Assembly: GCF_021390645.1 (NCBI RefSeq)
Contig: NZ_JAJEJT010000002.1
Location: 496,001-560,000, forward strand
Reading direction: 5' to 3'
Length of the DNA: 64,000 bases
Origin: Paraburkholderia flagellata
GTDB lineage: Bacteria > Pseudomonadota > Gammaproteobacteria > Burkholderiales > Burkholderiaceae
Shown here: one piece after another, positions 8,869-18,247 of the stretch
How the letters are laid out: every line of letters starts with the position of its first letter
How positions within the stretch are numbered: position 1 is the first letter of the stretch
Program-made: the position numbers and the translations under genes
Notes under the pieces: generated by a model
Told to the model about the DNA's origin: nothing
What the model saw: only the letters and a program-made list of their open reading frames with translations
Databases searched by the model: none

Positions 8869-9643
8869 CGGCAGTTCGGCTCCGTGAGCGGGAAGAGGCG
8901 GCACGCGGCTTTGCGGCGGCAGTCTGTACCGAAGGCGGCACTGGGCTTGCCACCGCCGGCGGCGCGGCGCGCTCGGTCAGGAAACGGTAGATGAGTTCGC
9001 CCGTGCCGAGCAGGTGCTCGGCCACGAGCTTTTGCGCGACGGGCACGTCGCCGCGTTTCACGGCGGCGAGAATTTCGGTGTGCTCACTATCGGATTCACC
9101 TTTGTATTCGGGAAAGCCGAATTTCAGGCGCAGATAGCGTTCGCCGCGGCGATGGAGCGCGGTGAGCATCTCCATCAGTTGCGGTCGGCCAGCTGGCGCG
9201 TAGAGGCTCATGTGAAAAGCCTCGTTGCGCGCGACGTAGAGCGACGGATCGCGTTCACGTTTCGCGGCGGCGGCCAGCGCACTCACTTCGCGCAGCGTGG
9301 CGCTCGTGTGATTCGGAATGGCGAGGCCGAGCGCGAGGCTTTCGAGTGCGGAACGGATCTCGTAGATCTCGCGCGCTTCGTCGGCGGAGAGCGAGGCCAC
9401 GCTCGCGCCCTTGTTCACCTCGATCGTCGCCCAGCCTTCGCTCGCGAGCTGGCGCAGCGCCTCGCGCACGGGGATGGCGCTGACCGAAAAATGCCGCGCG
9501 ATCGCGTCCTGGCGCAGCGGCGCGTTGGGCGCGAGCTTGCCCTCGACGATCGCGCTGCGCAAGGCGTCGGCGATCATGCGCGAGGTGCTGGTGCGGGGCG
9601 CGGCTGCGCCTTCCAGGGGAAAACCATTCGTTGCGTTGCTCAT
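8852..9643 (-). CDS. GntR-family regulator of the mdc operon (MdcY-like)
   Basis: 263-aa FadR/FCD-subfamily regulator. The N-terminal winged helix spans about residues 20-88 (RMIADALRSAIVEGKLAP, HFSVSAIPVREALRQLASEG), and the C-terminal helical FCD effector domain follows (EIYEIRSALESLALGLA, NEAFHMSLYAPAGR). It is the first gene of the mdc operon and overlaps mdcA. In Acinetobacter a GntR protein (MdcY) represses mdc genes, and by analogy malonate or a derivative should relieve repression here. I chose ATG 9643 because the helix-turn-helix is then at the usual distance. A palindromic site lies 11 bp upstream of this start. Confidence 0.88.
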   Translation of the reverse strand: MSNATNGFPLEGAAAPRTSTSRMIADALRSAIVEGKLAPNAPLRQDAIARHFSVSAIPVREALRQLASEGWATIEVNKGASVASLSADEAREIYEIRSALESLALGLAIPNHTSATLREVSALAAAAKRERDPSLYVARNEAFHMSLYAPAGRPQLMEMLTALHRRGERYLRLKFGFPEYKGESDSEHTEILAAVKRGDVPVAQKLVAEHLLGTGELIYRFLTERAAPPAVASPVPPSVQTAAAKPRAASSRSRSRTADEASS

Positions 9644-9653
9644 GAGATCACAT

Positions 9654-9665
9654 ATTATATATAAA
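9654..9665. promoter_or_regulatory. Putative operator of the mdc GntR regulator
   Basis: ATTATATATAAA contains the perfect palindrome TTATATATAA (9655-9664), an AT-rich island in GC-rich DNA. It differs from the MdcY operator described in Acinetobacter (ATTGTATACAAT) by symmetric G-to-A and C-to-T changes plus the last base. It lies just upstream of the regulator-mdcABCDEGH operon and between it and the divergent MFS gene, so it could control both. Confidence 0.55.
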
Positions 9666-9858
9666 ACGACCAAGGCGAAAGCCTCGAAAACCCGCAACTT
9701 GGAAACACTAGATTCACTATAGACGGGTAAGAAAAACGGGGGCTTACAGGGAGTTCCTGAACAGGGCCGGCACTGCCGCGGCCTGCATTTCCGCGTTTCG
9801 CGGCGCGTGCGCATCCTGCTGCGCGTGCCGGCGAGGCATCAAAGGAGAGAGGAGCATC

Positions 9859-11160
9859 ATGAATTCGATCACCGAGTCCGCGCGGCGAACTCGCACCAAG
9901 ACACCGCTCAACCGGTCGCAGATCGCCGGTTTCTGGGGCGCCTGGGCAGGCTGGACGCTCGACGGGATGGACTCGTTCATCTACGCACTCGTGCTCACGC
10001 CCGCGCTCACGGAGTTGTTGCCGCGCTCGGGCTATGAGGCGAGTGCGGCGAACATCGGGCTTGCCGGCTCGATCCTGTTCGCGCTCTTCCTCGTGGGCTG
10101 GGGGCTGTCGTTCATCTGGGGGCCGCTCGCCGACCGCTTCGGCCGCACGCGTGTACTGGCCGCCACCATATTCATGTTTGCGATCTTCACGGGACTGTCG
10201 GCCACCGCGCAGAGCGTGTGGTCGCTCGGCATTTTTCGCTTCCTCGCGGGCGTGGGCATAGGCGGGGAGTGGGCGCTCGCGGGCACTTACGTGGCCGAAT
10301 CGTGGCCCGAAGACCGCCGCAAGATGGGCGCGGGCTATCTGCAGACCGGCTACTACGCTGGCTTCTTCATCGCGGCCGCGCTCAATTACACGGTCGGCGT
10401 GCACTTCGGCTGGCGGGCCATGTTCCTCACGGGCGCGGTACCGGTGGTGGTGGCGATTCTCGTGCTCACGCGTGTGGAGGAGCCGGCGAAGTGGCAGAAG
10501 TCGGAGGCGAGCCACGTGCATCGCGGCAGTCCGTTGCGTGAAATCTTCGGCGATGTGTACCGTCTGCGCACCGTGGTTGCGTGCGCTTTGCTGACCATTG
10601 CGATCATCGGCTTGTGGGCAGGCGCGGTGTATGAACCGTCCGCCGTGATCCAGCTTGCTACGAAGGCGGGTGCGAACAAGGCCGAGGCGATCCGCACGGC
10701 TTCGATTGCCACGGGCATCCTGTCGATCGGAACGATCCTGGGTTGCCTCGCGTTGCCGCCCATGGCCGAGCGCATCGGTCGCAGATGGACGCTCGCCGTC
10801 TATTTCGCGGGCATGGCCGTGACGATTGCGGCGAGCTTCGGCTGGGCGTTCTACCTGGAGAACGGACTCGTGCCGTTCATCGCGCTGCTCTTCGTGCTGG
10901 GCTTCTTTGGCGGCAACTTTGCGCTCTTCAGCCTCTGGCTGCCTGAGCAGTTCGAAACGCGCGTGCGCGCTACGGCGTTCGCGTTCTGCACGTCGTTTGG
11001 CCGCTTCGTGGGCGCGGGCGTGAACTTCCTGCTTGGCGCGGCCGTGCTGCGTATGCACACGCTTGGCGTGCCGGTTGCACTCACGGCGCTGGCCTTCGTT
11101 CTAGGACTCTTGATCATTCCGTTTGCGCCGGAAACGAAGGGCCAGACGCTGCCTTCCTGA
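9859..11160 (+). CDS. MFS transporter, probable malonate permease
   Basis: 433-aa twelve-helix major facilitator of the metabolite:H+ symporter type. Visible signatures: the loop 2-3 motif GPLADRFGRTRVLAA, FRFLAGVGIGGEWALAGTYV in helix 4, and GWRAMFLTGAVPVVV ahead of the central loop. A good ribosome site (GAGAGGAG) lies upstream of ATG 9859. It is divergent from the mdc operon across a 215-bp region holding a palindromic site. The cluster lacks the usual mdcLM or mdcF malonate carriers, so this gene is the best candidate for malonate uptake. That role is inferred from position. Confidence 0.85.
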   Translation: MNSITESARRTRTKTPLNRSQIAGFWGAWAGWTLDGMDSFIYALVLTPALTELLPRSGYEASAANIGLAGSILFALFLVGWGLSFIWGPLADRFGRTRVLAATIFMFAIFTGLSATAQSVWSLGIFRFLAGVGIGGEWALAGTYVAESWPEDRRKMGAGYLQTGYYAGFFIAAALNYTVGVHFGWRAMFLTGAVPVVVAILVLTRVEEPAKWQKSEASHVHRGSPLREIFGDVYRLRTVVACALLTIAIIGLWAGAVYEPSAVIQLATKAGANKAEAIRTASIATGILSIGTILGCLALPPMAERIGRRWTLAVYFAGMAVTIAASFGWAFYLENGLVPFIALLFVLGFFGGNFALFSLWLPEQFETRVRATAFAFCTSFGRFVGAGVNFLLGAAVLRMHTLGVPVALTALAFVLGLLIIPFAPETKGQTLPS

Positions 11161-11181
11161 GTGCCCTATGCGGCGCGTTGA

Positions 11182-12108
11182 CTAGCGCCGCACCTTCACG
11201 AGCCTCGGCGGCAACAGGCGCCAGCCGAGATTGACGCCGAGGCTCGCCGCCACGATCAGCGCCATGCCCGCAAGCTGCGGCACGCTCAGCGCGCGACCGT
11301 AGACGATCGCATCGACGGCGATCGCGGTGAGCGGATACACGAACAACAGCACGGCGATCACGGGCGTGGTCAGCATCGGCAGCGCGCCGTAGATCAGCAC
11401 GTATGAAAGCCCCGTGTGCAGCACACCCATGCCGACGAGCCAGCCCCATTGTGTGGCCGAAATGTGCACCAGTTCGAGCGGCGCGAAAAACGGCGCGATG
11501 AGCGGCAGGCAGATCGAACCCACCACGCATTGCGTCAGCGTCAGCAGATGCGGGCGAAAGTTACGCAGGCTCTTGGCGATGAGCGTGACGCTCGCATAGA
11601 GCACCGAGCCGCCCAGTGACTCGCCAATGCCGATCATGTAGCTTGTGCGGTCGGCCACATGGGTTTCCGCGAGCACACCGGAAGCGAGTACGAGCCCCAC
11701 GAATGCGATGCCGATCCAGCCCAGCCGATCGGCGCCGAGGCGCTCGTGAAAGAGCGCCGCACCCATCAGCACGACCCAGAACGGCTGGACGTGGAACACG
11801 ACCGTTGAAACGGCAATGCTCGTGCGATGGATCGCGTCGAAGAAGGCCACCCATTGCGTGACCATCAGCGCGCCCGAGATGAGCGCGAGCGTGAGCGTGC
11901 GGCGCGTGAACTGCCGCGGCGAGAGCCAGCCCTTGTACGCGCAGTACGCGGCGAGCGCGAGCATGCCGAAAAAGCAGCGGAAGAACACGAGCGTGAGCGC
12001 GCCGAGGCGCGCCTCTTCGACGAACACGCCGATCGTGCCCATCAGGAGGCCGCCGCCCGCGAGCATGAGGACGCCTTGCTGGCGGTTGCCGTGATGTTCG
12101 GATTGCAT
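11182..12108 (-). CDS. EamA-family (DMT) exporter
   Basis: 308-aa inner-membrane protein with about ten helices in two EamA repeats (first half from MLAGGGLLMGTIGVFVEEARLG, second from SYMIGIGESLGGSVLYASVTL). Typical repeat features are the helix-ending VVFHVQPFWVVLMGAALFHERL and LTTPVIAVLLFVYPLTAIAVD. DMT proteins of this class export metabolites or amino acids; the substrate is not evident. It is divergent from the adjacent LysR gene (142 bp between starts), which probably controls it. It converges on the malonate MFS gene with 21 bp between the stops. Confidence 0.9.
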   Translation of the reverse strand: MQSEHHGNRQQGVLMLAGGGLLMGTIGVFVEEARLGALTLVFFRCFFGMLALAAYCAYKGWLSPRQFTRRTLTLALISGALMVTQWVAFFDAIHRTSIAVSTVVFHVQPFWVVLMGAALFHERLGADRLGWIGIAFVGLVLASGVLAETHVADRTSYMIGIGESLGGSVLYASVTLIAKSLRNFRPHLLTLTQCVVGSICLPLIAPFFAPLELVHISATQWGWLVGMGVLHTGLSYVLIYGALPMLTTPVIAVLLFVYPLTAIAVDAIVYGRALSVPQLAGMALIVAASLGVNLGWRLLPPRLVKVRR

Positions 12109-12250
12109 GGCCGGAGCGGAGAAATCGAAAGTGGGTTGGGGACACGTTCAGTATTCGCCAGTTGCAGGGCGTGAGCAAACGAATTAAATTGAAGAATTCC
12201 ATCAATGCAGCTTATGAATGGCCGCCCGTGCACTCGCGGCCGCCCCGTGT

Positions 12251-13120
12251 ATGAACCCCGAATTCGATATCGATTTGCTGCGCACCTTCGCCGCCGTGGC
12301 GGACGCCGGCAGCTTCACGAAGGCCGCCGTGTCGGTGCATCGCTCGCAGGCGGCCGTGAGCATGCAGATCAAGCGGCTCGAGCAGATGCTCGGCACCACG
12401 CTGTTCACGCGCGACACGCGCAATCTCGCGCTCACGCGGCCTGGCAACACGCTGCTCGAATATGCGCGGCGCGCGCTCGATTTGCAGGAGGAGGCGTGGG
12501 CGGCGCTGGTGCGGCCCGAGGTGACGGGGCGCGTCGTGCTCGGCGCGCCCGACGACTACATGGCGTCGCTGCTTTCGCCGGTGTTGCGGCGATTTTCGAC
12601 CCTCTATCCGCATGTGGAGATCGAGATCGTCTGTGCGCAGAGCGTAGCGCTCGGGCCGATGCTGGCGGACAACAAGATCGACATCGCGTTCGTCACGCGT
12701 GACAGCAAGATGCGCGGCGAGTTCGTGCGGGCCGAGGATATGGTGTGGGTGGGGTCCGCCACCGACCCCGCGCCGCTCGCCATGTCGCCGCTGCCGGTGG
12801 GGCTCTATGAGCATGGCAGCGTGGCGCGCGCACACACGGTGGCGGCGCTCGATGCCGCGCACATCCGCTACCGCGCCGCGTATAGCAGCGCGAGTTTGAT
12901 GGGGTTGACGGCGACGGTGGAGGCGGGCATCGCGATCGTCGCGCTGACGCGTTGCAGCGTGCCGTCGCGATTCGCGATCCTCGGCGAGGCGCAGGGTCTG
13001 CCGAAGATCGAACCGCTGGAGATCGTCGTGGCGCGCAGCGTTAAATCGAATCGCCCGACTTGCGACTACCTCGCGCAGCAGATGGTGCAGGACCTTTCGG
13101 TGCCGCGTCAGCGCGGGTAG
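12251..13120 (+). CDS. LysR-family transcriptional regulator
   Basis: 289-aa LysR regulator. The winged helix-turn-helix is residues 6-65 (IDLLRTFAAVADAGSFTKAA, HRSQAAVSMQIKRLEQML), followed by a periplasmic-binding-like effector domain. Start at ATG 12251 places the HTH at the conserved distance from the N-terminus. It is divergent from the EamA exporter, the usual arrangement of a LysR activator and its target. Its stop codon overlaps the 3' end of the convergent fbpC gene by 13 bp. The effector is unknown. Confidence 0.92.
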   Translation: MNPEFDIDLLRTFAAVADAGSFTKAAVSVHRSQAAVSMQIKRLEQMLGTTLFTRDTRNLALTRPGNTLLEYARRALDLQEEAWAALVRPEVTGRVVLGAPDDYMASLLSPVLRRFSTLYPHVEIEIVCAQSVALGPMLADNKIDIAFVTRDSKMRGEFVRAEDMVWVGSATDPAPLAMSPLPVGLYEHGSVARAHTVAALDAAHIRYRAAYSSASLMGLTATVEAGIAIVALTRCSVPSRFAILGEAQGLPKIEPLEIVVARSVKSNRPTCDYLAQQMVQDLSVPRQRG

Positions 13121-14157
13121 ACGCTCACTTCGCCGCCCACCGCGAGCCGCACGCGCTCGCCTTCGCGCGGCGTGCGATAGCCCGGCACGCGCGCACGAAC
13201 CGTTGCGTGCGCATCGATCAGTTGCAGCGTGAGCGCAGCATCCTGACCCTGGAAGGTGATGCCGCGCACCACCGCTTCCAGCGTGCCGTCGCGTTGGACG
13301 GTTTCGGGCAGCACGTCGATTTGCTCGGGGCGCAGCATCACGTCCACGGCGCCTTCTGCGGCATGCTGGTCTTGCTGGATCGGCAGCGCGCCGAGCGCGC
13401 AATGCGCTCGCCCGTTGTCCACCGTACCGGGCAGCAGCACCGCCTCGCCGATGAAGGCCGCGAGTTCGCGCGTGGCCGGGCGGCGATAAAGCATTTGCGG
13501 CGGCCCGCTTTGCAGCAGTTTTCCGCGCCACAGCACGGCGACCTCGTGGCCGAGCGAGAGCGCCTCGGCCTGGTCGTGAGTGACGAGCACGGCGGTCGCG
13601 CCGGCGGCGGCAAGCGCGCGCGCCACGGCTTCGCGCGTTTCGACGCGCAGCGCGGCGTCGAGCGACGAGAACGGCTCGTCGAGCATCACGAGCCCGGGCG
13701 AGGGCGCGAGTGCGCGAGCGAGCGCCACGCGCTGCTGCTGGCCGCCCGAAAGTTGCTGCGGTGCGCGAGATGCATAGGATTCCGGAAGACCGACGAGTTC
13801 GAGCAATTCGGCCACGCGATGACGTGCGCGGCGCTGCGCACGCGGCAGGCCGAACACGATGTTCTCGGCGACCGTGAGGTGCGGAAAGAGCGCGCCTTCC
13901 TGAGGCACATAGCCGATATGACGCTGCTCGGTGGGCAGATGCAGCCGCTCGCCGGCCACGCGGCGGCCGTCGATTTCGATGGTGCCGGCGTCGGCGCGCT
14001 CGAAGCCGCACAGCACGCGCAGCAGCGTGGTCTTGCCGCTGCCCGAAGGCCCGAGCAACGCGACGAGCGAACCCGAACGCACGGAAAGGTCGATGCCGTG
14101 CAGAACCGGATGGCCGTCGAAGGCCTTTTGCAGGCCGGAAATGCGAAGTGTGCTCAT
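13108..14157 (-). CDS. fbpC: Iron(III) ABC transporter ATP-binding protein
   Basis: 349-aa ABC ATPase of the FbpC/PotA class, energising ferric iron import. Walker A is GPSGSGKTT, the Q-loop is GYVPQEGALFPHLT, the signature is LSGGQQQRVALARALA, Walker B is LVMLDEPFSSLD and the switch His lies in LVTHDQAEA. A C-terminal TOBE-type domain (VMLRPEQIDVL, ALTLQLIDAHATVRARV) is present. It is the last gene of the leftward porin-propeller-DyP-fbpABC run, 19 bp downstream of fbpB. Ferric specificity is inferred from the adjacent FbpA. Confidence 0.92.
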   Translation of the reverse strand: MSTLRISGLQKAFDGHPVLHGIDLSVRSGSLVALLGPSGSGKTTLLRVLCGFERADAGTIEIDGRRVAGERLHLPTEQRHIGYVPQEGALFPHLTVAENIVFGLPRAQRRARHRVAELLELVGLPESYASRAPQQLSGGQQQRVALARALAPSPGLVMLDEPFSSLDAALRVETREAVARALAAAGATAVLVTHDQAEALSLGHEVAVLWRGKLLQSGPPQMLYRRPATRELAAFIGEAVLLPGTVDNGRAHCALGALPIQQDQHAAEGAVDVMLRPEQIDVLPETVQRDGTLEAVVRGITFQGQDAALTLQLIDAHATVRARVPGYRTPREGERVRLAVGGEVSVYPR

Positions 14158-14176
14158 GGTCGAGGCTCAGTAAGGC

Positions 14177-15850
14177 TCAGGCGTCGTCGGACGGCGCGTT
14201 GGCCGTATCGACCGACATGTTCACGGACGCATGCCCCGCGAGCGCGGAGCGGCCTGCAAACGCGAACAGCAGGCCGGAGGCGGCGAGCGAAAGGGCGGTG
14301 AGCAGGGCGGCATAGGGCGCGGCGGCCGCGAAGGCGAGCGTCGAGGTGTCGGTCCAGACCTGCGTGGCGAGCGTGTGCGTGCCGATCGGCGCGAGCAGCA
14401 GGGTGGCGTTGAGTTCGGTGACCACCGAGATGAACACCATCGAAGCCGCGGCGCCAAGGCCGGGACCCGCGAGCGGCAGCACGACGCGACGCAGCGTTGC
14501 GAACCAGCCGAGGCCAAGTGCGCGCGCCGTATCTTCGAGGCGCTGCTGCGCTTGCATGAGCGCCGCGCGCACGCTCACGAGCGCAAGGGGCAGACAGAGG
14601 ATCGCGTACGCGGCAATCAGCAGCGTGGTGCCCTGATAGAGCGGTTCGAGCGCGCGCACAGCGAGCGAGACGATGGCAAGCGCGATGACGAGACTGGGCA
14701 CGCCCTGCGCGATGAAGGCCGTGCGTTCGAGAAATGTGGCGGCGCGGCCGGGATAGCGCGCAAGCAGATACGCAAGCGGCAGCGCGAGGAGTACGGTGAA
14801 CAACGCGGCGGTGAGGCCGAGGCGCAGCGAGGCGAACGTGGTCGATACCAGCAACTCCGGCGAGACATCGGCGGGCGTGATCGCGGCCGCGCCGGGTTGC
14901 GTGAGCCAGTAGCCGATCATCGCGAGCGGTACGCCGAGCGTCGCCACATTGAGTGCGACGAAACCCGCCGCAACGGGCCAGCGCCAGCGACCGAGCGCAT
15001 GGCGCACGCTCGCGCGCCGCGCGCCGCGATCCACGCGCTCGTAGCGCGAGCGCCCGCGCACGCGGAACTCGAGCACGAGACACACGAGGCACAGAAGGAT
15101 CAGCACGCAGGCCAGCAGCGAGGCGCCGCCGCCATCGAAACTCGTGCGGTATTCCGCGTAAATCTCGGTGGTAAACGTGCGAAAGCGCAGCAGCGTGAAC
15201 GCGCCGAATTCGGAGAGCACGCCGAGCGCGACGAGCAGCATCGAGCCGAACAGAGCAGGCCGCAACTGCGGCAGCACGACACGCACGAAAACGGCCCACC
15301 GGTTGCAGCCCAGCGCTCGCGCAGACTCTTCGAGCGCGGGGTCGAGGCCGCGCAGCGCGGCGGCCACGGGCAGGTAGACGAGCGGGAAATAAGCTGTCGT
15401 GATGACGATGAACGCGCCGAGAAAGTCCTGCAAATCGAGGCTCAGCGAGACCCACGCGTAGCTTGTGACGAACGCGGGCATCGCGAGCGGTGCGGCGGCG
15501 AGGAGTGCCCACGCGCGCCGCACCGGTACGTCGGTGCGCTCGACGAGCCACGCCACCGCAGTGCCGAGCACGGCGCAGGCGAGCGTGGCCGAAACGGTGA
15601 TCGAGAGCGTGTTGACGAGCAACTCGCCAACCAGCGGCCGGAAGATCAGTTCGGCGGCGTCGGCCAGCCCAAAAGACAACGCGCGCCAGAATGTCAGCGC
15701 GAGCGGCAGCAGCACCAGCAGCGGGCCGAGCGCGGCGGCGGCGAAAAGCGCGCGCGGCGCACGCCGCCGCGCGGCTTGGGGCGGGTCCGCCGCGACATCC
15801 ACTTGATGAGACTCGGGCACGGCTTGCGCCGTCGTCACTGCTTCGCTCAC
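14177..15850 (-). CDS. fbpB: Iron(III) ABC transporter permease, fused double-length type
   Basis: 557-aa permease with two homologous halves, about twelve helices in all, as expected for FbpB/SfuB. The EAA-loop motifs are visible as EESARALGCNRWAVFVRVVL in the first half and EDTARALGLGWFATLRRVVL in the second; both contact the FbpC ATPase. The start appears to be GTG at 15850 (MSEAVTTAQA). The N-terminal 30 residues are hydrophilic and cytoplasmic, before ALFAAAALGPLLVLLPLALT. It lies between fbpA (25 bp) and fbpC (19 bp). Confidence 0.92.
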   Translation of the reverse strand: MSEAVTTAQAVPESHQVDVAADPPQAARRRAPRALFAAAALGPLLVLLPLALTFWRALSFGLADAAELIFRPLVGELLVNTLSITVSATLACAVLGTAVAWLVERTDVPVRRAWALLAAAPLAMPAFVTSYAWVSLSLDLQDFLGAFIVITTAYFPLVYLPVAAALRGLDPALEESARALGCNRWAVFVRVVLPQLRPALFGSMLLVALGVLSEFGAFTLLRFRTFTTEIYAEYRTSFDGGGASLLACVLILLCLVCLVLEFRVRGRSRYERVDRGARRASVRHALGRWRWPVAAGFVALNVATLGVPLAMIGYWLTQPGAAAITPADVSPELLVSTTFASLRLGLTAALFTVLLALPLAYLLARYPGRAATFLERTAFIAQGVPSLVIALAIVSLAVRALEPLYQGTTLLIAAYAILCLPLALVSVRAALMQAQQRLEDTARALGLGWFATLRRVVLPLAGPGLGAAASMVFISVVTELNATLLLAPIGTHTLATQVWTDTSTLAFAAAAPYAALLTALSLAASGLLFAFAGRSALAGHASVNMSVDTANAPSDDA

Positions 15851-15875
15851 GATCTTGCTTCGAACTCCATACGGA

Positions 15876-16895
15876 TTACAGCAGGCCAGCCTGGCGCAGC
15901 AGCTTGCCCGCCTGGCTGTCGTCGCCGAGTTGCTGGATGGTCAGCGCGGGCGGCTTCAGCTGGTCGAACGGCTTGTTGATGGGATCGCTCGCCACGCCGG
16001 GCCGCAGCGGGTACTCGTAGCTGATATGGTCCTGCGCCATCAGTTTCTGCGCGCGCTCGCTCACGAGGTAGGCGAGGAACTTCTGCGCACCGTCCACATT
16101 GTGCGCGGACTTCAACACGGCGGCACCAGAAACGTTGACGAGCGCGCCCACGTCACCATCGGCGAAGTGCGCGACGGCACTTTGCGTTTTCTTGTCGCCG
16201 AGTTCGGCGTGCAGGCGGTCCCAGTAGTAGTTGTTGATGATACCGGTGGCGACTGCGCCGCGATTCACGGCCGCGACCACGCCTTCGTCGTCGTCGAAGA
16301 TCTGCGCGTTGGTCTTCAGACCCTTGAGCCATTCGAGCGTTGCCGCTTCGCCCTTCACGGCGAGCACGGCATCGACGAGCGGCAGGAAGTCGGCGTCGCT
16401 CGGCGCGATACCGACCTTGCCTTTCCATTCGGGCTTCGCCAGATCGAAAATCGATTTCGGCAATTGCGCGGGCTGCACCTTGGCCGTGTTGTACACGAGC
16501 ACGTTCTCGCGCGCGGTCACGCCCACCCATTGTGCTTGCGGCGAGTTAAACCGTGCGGGCACGGTTGCGAGCGTCGCTTGCTGGACGGGGGCGAGCAGGC
16601 CCTTTTCCTCCAGCAGCATCAATTCCGGCGAGTTCTCGGTGAAGTAAACGTCGGCGGGCGTCTTCTCGCCTTCGGCGACGAGCTGCGCCGCGAGCGCCGG
16701 ACCTTCGCCGCTGCGGATCTTCACGTCGATGCCCGTCTGTTGCGCGAAGTCCTTCGCAAGCTGATTCACGACCTGCTCGTGCTGTGCGTTGTAGAGCGTG
16801 ATCGAGGCGGCGTGCGCGGCGAGCGGCAGCATGCCTGCCAGTGCGAGCGAGAGGGCGGCGGCGCGCAGCGGCGCACGCATCATGGAAGTTTTCAT
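15876..16895 (-). CDS. fbpA: Periplasmic iron(III)-binding protein
   Basis: 339-aa periplasmic ferric-binding protein. The signal peptide is residues 1-29 (MKTSMMRAPLRAAALSLALA, cleavage after AHA). The mature protein begins ASITLYNAQHEQVVNQLAKD, characteristic of the FbpA/FutA family. Two adjacent tyrosines in NNYYWDRL (Tyr223, Tyr224) match the iron-coordinating pair of FbpA, and ADVYFTEN matches a further conserved part of the cleft. The start is placed at MKTSMMR because the signal peptide then has normal length. It delivers Fe3+ to FbpBC. Confidence 0.92.
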   Translation of the reverse strand: MKTSMMRAPLRAAALSLALAGMLPLAAHAASITLYNAQHEQVVNQLAKDFAQQTGIDVKIRSGEGPALAAQLVAEGEKTPADVYFTENSPELMLLEEKGLLAPVQQATLATVPARFNSPQAQWVGVTARENVLVYNTAKVQPAQLPKSIFDLAKPEWKGKVGIAPSDADFLPLVDAVLAVKGEAATLEWLKGLKTNAQIFDDDEGVVAAVNRGAVATGIINNYYWDRLHAELGDKKTQSAVAHFADGDVGALVNVSGAAVLKSAHNVDGAQKFLAYLVSERAQKLMAQDHISYEYPLRPGVASDPINKPFDQLKPPALTIQQLGDDSQAGKLLRQAGLL

Positions 16896-16937
16896 ATTGC
16901 TTCGTTGTCCGTTGTTATCGAATGAATTCAAGCGATC

Positions 16938-18245
16938 TCAAGCGCTGAACAGCTCCGCGCCGATGAACGAGCCCGCTTTCGCGCCGGGCGGGCACGCGAA
17001 AATCGCGCTGCCCACGTGCGTCGTGAACTGGTTCATCATGTCGAACTTCGCGAGGCGCTCGTTGATCGGAATGAAGCCCGTGCGCGGGTCGCCCTGGTGA
17101 GCGACGAAGATGAGACCCGCGTCGTATTCCGTTTCCTGGCGCCACGGCGGCCAGCGCTCGATATAGAAGTCCGTGCTGTCGTTGTACGAGTACGAGCGGC
17201 GCAGGATCTGCGCGCCGTTGTTCGACGCGCGGTTCGAGAGCCGCACGTGCGAGTTCTCGGGAATCAGCGGATTGCCGTCCTTGTCCTGCGCGTCGAGATC
17301 GACGTTGTCGAACTCCTTCTTCTGGCCGATGGGCGCGCCACTGTACTTGTGGCGGCCGAACACCTGCTCCTGGAAGCCCAGTTCCATCTGGTCCCAGTGC
17401 TCCAGCGTGATGCGGATGCGGCGCACCACCGTATAGGTGCCGCCCTGCATCCACGGCGCGTCGGCGGCGGTCGCCCAGACGAACTGGTTCATCGCCTTCG
17501 GGTCCGTGGTCGGCGGGTTGTTCGTGCCGTCCTTGAAGCCCATGAGGTTGCGCGGCGTTTGCGCGCGCGGGCCCGAGAGAAAGCCCGCCTGGCCCCAGCG
17601 CATCGTCAGGATTCCATAGCCCTGGCGCGCGAGCTGGCGCACGGCGTGGAAGGCGACTTGCGCGTCGTTGGCGCACGCCTGCACGAAGAGATCGCCACCG
17701 GTCTTTTGCGCGATCAGCTGGTCGCCGTTGAAGCGCGGCAGATCGACGAGCGCAGCGGGGCGCTTGTGCGCGAGACCGTAGCGGTCCTTGTCCTGCGACG
17801 TGAACAAGCCGGGGCCAAAACCGAAGGTGACCGTGAGACCGGCCGGGCCGAGGCCCAGCACGTCGCCGGAATCGGGCGCGGGGTGGTCGTCGCCGGTGCC
17901 GTCGAGCGAGGCCGCCGGTTGCGCCTGGCTCATGCGCGCTGCGGACTCGGTCCACTTGCGCAGCAGATTGATGACGTCGTCGCGCGAGGTCGTCGTGAGG
18001 TCGAAGGCCGCGACATACGTGTGCGCCTGCTGCGGCGTCACGATGCCGCCCTGATGCTCGCCGTAGAACGGCTCCACCGCGAGCATCGGATCGGCGGGCA
18101 TGGCGTGATGCTTTGCCTCGGCGGCCTGGGCGAGGCCGCTCGTGGCCGCGCCTGCGCCCAGGCTCGCGCCGAGCGCGGCACCGGCCTTCAGGAAGCCGCG
18201 CCGCGCGGGGCGCGATGGGTTGTTGGGAGTATCGTCGGAGGACAT
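16938..18245 (-). CDS. Tat-exported DyP-type peroxidase (EfeB-like)
   Basis: 435-aa dye-decolorising haem peroxidase. A twin-arginine leader is clear (PARRGFLKAGAALGASLGAG), so the folded haem enzyme goes to the periplasm. The DyP motif GxxDG is GFKDG (Asp239), His332 in ENSHVRL is the likely proximal haem ligand and Arg348 in ILRRSYSY the distal arginine. In EfeUOB systems the related EfeB works with an iron permease. Here it lies 42 bp upstream of fbpA, in an operon without EfeU or EfeO, which points to a role in ferrous oxidation or iron release feeding FbpABC. That role is inference. Confidence 0.9.
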   Translation of the reverse strand: MSSDDTPNNPSRPARRGFLKAGAALGASLGAGAATSGLAQAAEAKHHAMPADPMLAVEPFYGEHQGGIVTPQQAHTYVAAFDLTTTSRDDVINLLRKWTESAARMSQAQPAASLDGTGDDHPAPDSGDVLGLGPAGLTVTFGFGPGLFTSQDKDRYGLAHKRPAALVDLPRFNGDQLIAQKTGGDLFVQACANDAQVAFHAVRQLARQGYGILTMRWGQAGFLSGPRAQTPRNLMGFKDGTNNPPTTDPKAMNQFVWATAADAPWMQGGTYTVVRRIRITLEHWDQMELGFQEQVFGRHKYSGAPIGQKKEFDNVDLDAQDKDGNPLIPENSHVRLSNRASNNGAQILRRSYSYNDSTDFYIERWPPWRQETEYDAGLIFVAHQGDPRTGFIPINERLAKFDMMNQFTTHVGSAIFACPPGAKAGSFIGAELFSA

Positions 18246-18247
18246 GA

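Noticed and set aside
6268..8994. Very long open frame on the plus strand opposite mdcB and mdcA
   Set aside because: It is antisense to well-matched mdc genes; its composition (Arg, Ala, His, Gly) is what GC-rich DNA gives in the shadow frame, and it shows no domain.
14231..15979. 582-codon plus-strand frame opposite the iron permease gene
   Set aside because: Highly charged low-complexity translation opposite a clear 12-helix permease; shadow of third-position GC bias.
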